Origin: Nostoc sp. FACHB-110
Lineage (GTDB): Bacteria; Cyanobacteriota; Cyanobacteriia; Cyanobacteriales; Nostocaceae
DNA length: 64,000 nucleotides
Reading direction: 5' to 3'
Assembly: GCF_014697425.1 (NCBI RefSeq)
Contig: NZ_JACJRU010000001.1
Location: forward strand, 310,001-374,000
Of the stretch, positions 59,230-64,000 are shown in pieces. Position numbers and translations under genes: made by a program. The number at the start of each line of letters is the position of its first letter. Positions within the stretch are counted from its first letter, which is position 1. The notes under the pieces are model-generated. The model was not told where the DNA came from. It saw only the letters and a list, made by a program, of their open reading frames with translations, and made no database searches.

Positions 59230-62200
59230 ATGAGAAATCAGCAGGATGGAGAAAATTTAACGCCGGAAAATGAACGCTCTTTACAAACTCTGGTAAGAGC
59301 AATTACTTTGTCTCAGGGTGAATTTTCGCTGATTTTATTGCGCTGTAATTATGGGGCTTTGCGGCAGCAAATTACACGCAGATTACACGCGTTATCTCCT
59401 TTAGAAATACGGGAAATTAGTTTACCCACATCGGTAAAAACGCTGTATACCAGCATAGTGGAGCAGTTGGGAGATGAACAGCCAGAGGCTTTAATGGTTT
59501 TTGGTTTGGAGTCTGTGCAAGATATTGATAGCGTTTTGACTACGGCTAACCGGGTGCGGGAGGAGTTTAGAAATAACTTTCGCTTCCCGGTTTTGTTGTG
59601 GGTAAATGACCAAATTTTGCAAAAGTTAATTCGGTTAGCGACTGATTTAGAAAGTTGGACTACTGCTATTGTTTTTGAAAGTTCTACCCATGAGTTAATT
59701 GAGTTAATTCAACAAATTACTGATGAGATATTTCATGGTCATATGATTCCTCATGCTCAGGTTTGTTGGGAATTAAATCAGGCTAACCAAGATTTACAGC
59801 GTCAGGGGGTAGATTTAGACCCAGCTTTGTCAGCTAGTTTGGCGTTTGTGCGGGGGTGGTATGATTATCTACATGATGATATAGACGCTGCTTTAGAAAG
59901 TTATCAGCAGAGTTTAAATTTTTGGCAGGGAAGTAATCATTTAGAACGTCAAGGTATTTTATTATTTCATTTGGGGTTGGCTGGGGAACGTCAGGCGCAA
60001 AAGCATCAGGGAAATTTGCAGACAGCTAGAGATTATTTCCAAACAGCTATTGCAGTATTAGAAGCGGGACAATTTAGGAATTTAGTTGCTAAGTATATTA
60101 ATAAATTGGGTGAAGTGCTGCGACATCTGCAAGCTTGGGATGAGTTGCAAAGTCTGGCGAACAAATCTTTAACTCTACAGCAAAGTTATGGTACGGCGTT
60201 GCAGGTGGCGCAATGTTATGGTTTTTTGGCGGAGGTGGCTTTAGAAAAAGCGCGGTGGAGTGAAGCTCAAGATTTTGCTAAACGCGCATTAGCTAGTAGT
60301 GAAAATGTAGCTGATGAGCAAATTCATGAGCGGGGTTTATATCGGTTGATTTTGGCACGCGCTCAATATGCTACCAAACAAATTAATCAGGCTATTGCTA
60401 ATTTAGAGTTAGCTAAGGATGAAAGTGATCATCAATATAATCCCAGGCTTTATATTAGCATTTTGGCATGGTTGCGGGAGTGGTATTTTGAGGAAAAAGA
60501 ATATCTGCAAGCGTTTAGGTTGAAGCTACAGCAATTACGAATTGAACAACAGTATAAGTTTAGGGCTTTTGTAGGTGCATCTTATCTTAACCCGCAACGG
60601 CAGGAGATTAATACAACACAGTTGCAAGGAGAGAAAACCGGAACAATTGCTGATGAAATTCGGGCTTCTGGGCGGGAATTAGATGTTAATCGACTGCGAG
60701 ATAAAATTACTGGGAATCAGAATAAATTAATTGTGATTCATGGTCAATCTGGGGTGGGTAAAAGCTCAATTTTACAGGCGGGTTTAATACCTGCTTTGCA
60801 GCAACAATCCATACAGGCGCGAGAGGCTTTACCTGTTTTGGTGCGGGTTTATTCTGATTGGGTGAGTGTGTTGGGAAGGGGGATATCAGAGGCTTTTGAG
60901 GCGGTGCGGAGAAGTAAATTAGCTGTTGATTTTAACTCGGACGCAGTGATTATTGAACAGTTACACCTGAATAATGAGCGTAAGTTTTTGACGGTGTTAA
61001 TTTTTGACCAGTTTGAAGAGTTTTTCTTTGTGTATCCCGATAAGGAGCAAAGACGAGAATTTTATGATTTTTTGCGGGTGTGTTTGGATATTCCTTTTGT
61101 GAAGGTTGTGCTGTCTTTGCGGGAAGATTATTTACATTATTTATTAGAGTTAGAACGGTTATTTGATTTAGCTGTTGTTGATAATAATATTTTAGATAAG
61201 CAAAGGCGTTATTATTTAGGTAACTTTTCGATAGAAGATACAAAAAAAGTTATTAAAAGTTTGACGGAGAGAACCCAGTTTTATTTAGAAGATGAGCTAG
61301 TTGAACAATTAGTGAGTGATTTAGCTGGGAAATTGGGAGAAGTACGCCCGATTGAATTGCAAATTGTAGGGGCGCAGTTACAAACAGAGAATATTACCCG
61401 TTTAGCACAGTATCAGCAAGTAGGAACTAAGGAAAAACTGGTTGAGCGATTTTTAGAAGATGTAATTAGAGATTGTGGCACAGAAAATGAACGGTTAGCG
61501 CGATTAGTTTTATATTTACTTACAGATGAAAATGGCACACGACCCCTAAAAACTCGTGCGGAGTTAGTAGAGGGTTTGGCGGCAGAAGTTGATAAGTTAG
61601 ATTTGGTTTTAGAGATTTTTGTAGAATCTGGATTAGTTTTATTCTTGCCAGAATCACCTGCTGACCGTTATCAGTTAGTGCATGATTATTTGGTGGCTGT
61701 TATTCGCCAGCAGCAGGGTAATGAAATATTAGCAGAACTGGCAAGAGAAAGAGAACAGCGTCAACTAACAGAAGAAGAATTAAAACGGGTTGAACAGAAA
61801 AATAAAATATTAGCTGATGCGCAAAGGGAAGCTGACCAGAAAATTAAGCAGGGGCGAAATCGGTTGTTGATAAGTTCTGGTTTATCAATATGTTTATTAG
61901 CCGTCACAGGGTTGTATGCTTCTAGCTTATTTCAACAGGCGGAATCTGCGAAGGGCAAACAGCAAGCTTCAGAAAAAAAATTCAATGAAGCGCAACGGGG
62001 TTTGCAAACAGTTAAGCAAGAAAAGCAGCAGACAGAAATTCAACTGGCTAAGAACCGCAAACAAGCTCAGGAATTAGCAAATCAAAGCAAGAATTTAAAT
62101 AAAAACTATCAAGCAGCATTGAAAAATAAGCAAGAGGCAGAGGCGAAGTTTAAAGCGGCACAATTAGAAAGCCACAAGGCAAGTGAGAATTTAGCTAATG

Positions 62201-64000
62201 CTAAAGCAGACTTAGATAAAGTAAACAAGGAAGCAGCAAATTTACAACAGAAAAATGCTGAGGCTGAAGCCAGAATTAAAAATGCGACAGAAAAAGTCAA
62301 AGCTGCTGAGGTGAAAGCACAACAGGCAAAGAAACAGCAAGACGATGCGGAAGCGAAAGCTAGACAAGCTGATGAAACTTTGAGGAAAGCAGAAGCCGAA
62401 CTGGCGAACGCAAGGAAAGCAACGGAAGCCGCACAAGCAGCCCAAAAGGAAGCGCAGAAAGGAACAGAACTAGAACGAGCCGGGGTGAATGCTTTAAGAC
62501 AGTTTGAATTTGCACAGTTAGAAGCTTTGGTGGCGGTGATGCACTCGGCTAAAGAGTTGAAAGCATTGGTGAAAGATGGCCGCCCTCTGGAAAAATACCC
62601 GGCTATTAGCCCTATGTTTGCTTTAGATAGTATTTTAAGCAGGATTACAGAACGTAATCAATTGAAAGGGCATCAGGGCTTCGTCTTAAGTGTGAGTTTC
62701 AGCCCCGATGGCAAAACTATCGCCACCGCCTCTGGTGATGGGACAGCGCGGTTGTGGACTGTTGACGGGCAACTGTTACTGAAACTTAAAGGGCATCGGG
62801 GCTTTGTCTATAGTGTGAGTTTCAGCCCCGATGGCAAAACTATCGCCACCGCCAGTGATGATGGGACAGCGCGGTTGTGGACTGTTGACGGGCAACTGTT
62901 ACTGGAACTTAAAGGGCATCGGGGCATTGTCTATAGTGTGAGTTTCAGCCCCGATGGCAAAACTATCGCCACCGCCTCTGGTGATGGGACAGCGCGGTTG
63001 TGGACTGTTGACGGGCAACTGTTACGGGAACTCACAGGGCATCAGGGCATTGTCTATAGTGTGAGTTTCAGCCCCGATGGCAAAATTATCGCCACTGCCT
63101 CCTCTGACAGCACAGCGCGGTTGTGGAGTGTTGACGGGCAACTGTTACGGGAACTCACAGGGCATCGGAACAGTGTCTGGGGTGTGAGTTTCAGCCCCGA
63201 TGGCAAAACTATCGCCACCGCCAGTGATGATGGGACAGCGCGGTTGTGGACTATTGACGGGCAACTGTTACGGGAACTTCAAGGGCATCGGAGCATTGTC
63301 TATAGTGTGAGTTTCAGCCCCGATGGCAAAACTATCGCCACCGCCAGTTATGACAGAACAGCACGGTTGTGGAGTGTTGACGGGCAACTGTTACGGGAAT
63401 TGAAAGGGCATCAGGGCATTGTCTGGGGTGTGAGTTTCAGCCCCGATGGCAAAATTATCGCCACTGCCAGTTATGATGGTACAGCGCGGTTGTGGAGTGT
63501 TGACGGGCAACTGTTACGGGAACTCAAAGGGCATCGGGGCATTGTCTGGGGTGTGAGTTTCAACCCCGATGGCAAAACTATCGCCACCGCCTCTGGTGAT
63601 GGGACATCGCGGTTGTGGAGTGTTGACGGGCAACTGTTACGGGAATTGAAAGGGCATCGGGGCATTGTCTATAGTGTGAGTTTCAGCCCCGATGGCAAAA
63701 CTATCGCCACCGCCTCTGGTGATGGGACAGCGCGGTTGTGGAATGTTGACGGGCAACTATTACGGGAACTTAAAGGGCATCAGGGCATTGTCAGAAGTGT
63801 GAGTTTCAGCCCTGATGGCAAAACTATCGCCACCGCCTCTGGTGATGGGACAGCGCGGTTGTGGAATGTTGACGGGCAACTGTTACTGGAACTTCAAGGG
63901 CATCAGGGCGGTGTCTGGGGTGTGAGTTTCAGCCCTGATGGCAAAACTATCGCCACTGCCTCTGGTGATGGGACAGCGCGGTTGTGGACTGTTGACGGGC
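59230..64000 (+). CDS. Giant STAND protein: TPR, P-loop NTPase, membrane helix, coiled coil, WD40 repeats; 3' end outside window
   Basis: The frame is open to the end of the window (at least 1590 residues). It starts at the only ATG after an in-frame stop at 59218. About 180-440 are TPR-like helices; the nSTAND-type NTPase has Walker A IHGQSGVGKSSILQAGLIPA (about 505-513) and Walker B VLIFDQFEEFFF (about 590). A membrane helix (LLISSGLSICLLAVTGLYA) lies near 880, then an Ala/Lys/Glu-rich coiled coil of ~180 residues. From 62668 come at least ten 123 bp WD40 units (GH ... VSFSPDGKTIATAS ... DGTARLW), an eleventh cut by the window. The repeats are almost identical, implying recent homogenisation. 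Confidence 0.9.
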   Translation, partial: MRNQQDGENLTPENERSLQTLVRAITLSQGEFSLILLRCNYGALRQQITRRLHALSPLEIREISLPTSVKTLYTSIVEQLGDEQPEALMVFGLESVQDIDSVLTTANRVREEFRNNFRFPVLLWVNDQILQKLIRLATDLESWTTAIVFESSTHELIELIQQITDEIFHGHMIPHAQVCWELNQANQDLQRQGVDLDPALSASLAFVRGWYDYLHDDIDAALESYQQSLNFWQGSNHLERQGILLFHLGLAGERQAQKHQGNLQTARDYFQTAIAVLEAGQFRNLVAKYINKLGEVLRHLQAWDELQSLANKSLTLQQSYGTALQVAQCYGFLAEVALEKARWSEAQDFAKRALASSENVADEQIHERGLYRLILARAQYATKQINQAIANLELAKDESDHQYNPRLYISILAWLREWYFEEKEYLQAFRLKLQQLRIEQQYKFRAFVGASYLNPQRQEINTTQLQGEKTGTIADEIRASGRELDVNRLRDKITGNQNKLIVIHGQSGVGKSSILQAGLIPALQQQSIQAREALPVLVRVYSDWVSVLGRGISEAFEAVRRSKLAVDFNSDAVIIEQLHLNNERKFLTVLIFDQFEEFFFVYPDKEQRREFYDFLRVCLDIPFVKVVLSLREDYLHYLLELERLFDLAVVDNNILDKQRRYYLGNFSIEDTKKVIKSLTERTQFYLEDELVEQLVSDLAGKLGEVRPIELQIVGAQLQTENITRLAQYQQVGTKEKLVERFLEDVIRDCGTENERLARLVLYLLTDENGTRPLKTRAELVEGLAAEVDKLDLVLEIFVESGLVLFLPESPADRYQLVHDYLVAVIRQQQGNEILAELAREREQRQLTEEELKRVEQKNKILADAQREADQKIKQGRNRLLISSGLSICLLAVTGLYASSLFQQAESAKGKQQASEKKFNEAQRGLQTVKQEKQQTEIQLAKNRKQAQELANQSKNLNKNYQAALKNKQEAEAKFKAAQLESHKASENLANAKADLDKVNKEAANLQQKNAEAEARIKNATEKVKAAEVKAQQAKKQQDDAEAKARQADETLRKAEAELANARKATEAAQAAQKEAQKGTELERAGVNALRQFEFAQLEALVAVMHSAKELKALVKDGRPLEKYPAISPMFALDSILSRITERNQLKGHQGFVLSVSFSPDGKTIATASGDGTARLWTVDGQLLLKLKGHRGFVYSVSFSPDGKTIATASDDGTARLWTVDGQLLLELKGHRGIVYSVSFSPDGKTIATASGDGTARLWTVDGQLLRELTGHQGIVYSVSFSPDGKIIATASSDSTARLWSVDGQLLRELTGHRNSVWGVSFSPDGKTIATASDDGTARLWTIDGQLLRELQGHRSIVYSVSFSPDGKTIATASYDRTARLWSVDGQLLRELKGHQGIVWGVSFSPDGKIIATASYDGTARLWSVDGQLLRELKGHRGIVWGVSFNPDGKTIATASGDGTSRLWSVDGQLLRELKGHRGIVYSVSFSPDGKTIATASGDGTARLWNVDGQLLRELKGHQGIVRSVSFSPDGKTIATASGDGTARLWNVDGQLLLELQGHQGGVWGVSFSPDGKTIATASGDGTARLWTVDG
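62668..64000 (+). repeat. Near-identical 123 bp WD40-coding tandem repeats
   Basis: Units of exactly 123 bp (41 codons) begin with GGGCATC at 62668, 62791 and so on; about 10.8 units lie in the window. Changes are concentrated at a few codons, e.g. after GH (QGF, RGF, RGI, RNS, QGG), before VSFSPDG (LS, YS, WG, RS), and in the GDG/DDG/YDR/SDS position, which are the surface-facing sites of a propeller. Confidence 0.92.

Noticed and set aside
62668..64000. CRISPR-like regular repeats
   Set aside because: Units are 123 bp with no spacers, are in frame with an open coding sequence, and translate to WD40 repeats.

Overview
The window looks like a filamentous, heterocyst-type cyanobacterium (Nostoc/Anabaena group). 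The evidence is the many copies of the HIP1 octamer GCGATCGC, the very large hybrid Ser/Thr-His kinases, AAA-WD40 proteins, Uma2 proteins, a Mo-nitrogenase C-terminal-domain protein, a separate atp beta/epsilon gene pair, and many short hairpin or MITE-like repeats between genes. All assignments come from reading the sequence; no database was searched.

Region 1 (1-13 kb) is a signalling block: the 3' part of a hybrid multikinase, a response regulator-histidine kinase, a MASE1 membrane sensor kinase with a receiver, a small membrane protein, a DUF99 protein and a complete 1.8 kaa Ser/Thr-His kinase. Region 2 (13.5-18 kb) holds a stand-alone adenylation-carrier-reductase (NRPS-like) enzyme behind a 1.3 kb leader. 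Region 3 (18-28.8 kb) has acetate kinase, a Uma2 protein, an SPFH/flotillin-like protein, small exported proteins and a divergent pair of AAA-like ATPases, one with WD40 repeats. Region 4 (28.8-32 kb) is a toxin-antitoxin archipelago: RelE-like, VapBC-like, DUF4365/HicA-like and DUF433/DUF5615 pairs, separated by HIP1-rich repeats. Region 5 (32.3-49.7 kb) is mostly housekeeping: atpC-atpD, a five-sensor-domain histidine kinase, malic enzyme, PhoD-like phosphatase, a peptidoglycan-binding protein, creatininase, a cupin with a Mo-nitrogenase-C-domain gene, RtcB, and a methyltransferase-HAD operon behind a BlaI/MecI-like palindrome.

Region 6 (49,857-57,514) is the most notable part. A 7.6 kb integrative element sits in a tRNA-Ala(CGC) gene. 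It is bounded by a 49 bp direct repeat (attL inside the intact tRNA, attR as an orphan 3' tRNA half). It carries a tyrosine integrase at attR, a VapE-type replication helicase without a primase domain, four small ribbon-helix-helix-like proteins, five uncharacterised genes (one Cys/HTH-like), and a 14-copy array of the 9-mer TGTCCTATG that looks like an iteron replication origin. The heptamer TGTCCTA recurs at matching distances inside both att ends and over the integrase ribosome-binding site. I see no capsid, relaxase or secretion genes, so it looks like a replicating satellite or mobilisable island.

Region 7 (57.9-64 kb, running off the window) has a P-loop ATPase gene followed by a giant TPR-STAND-transmembrane-coiled-coil-WD40 protein. 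Its WD40 repeats are nearly identical 123 bp units, as in NLR-like receptors with homogenised repeats.
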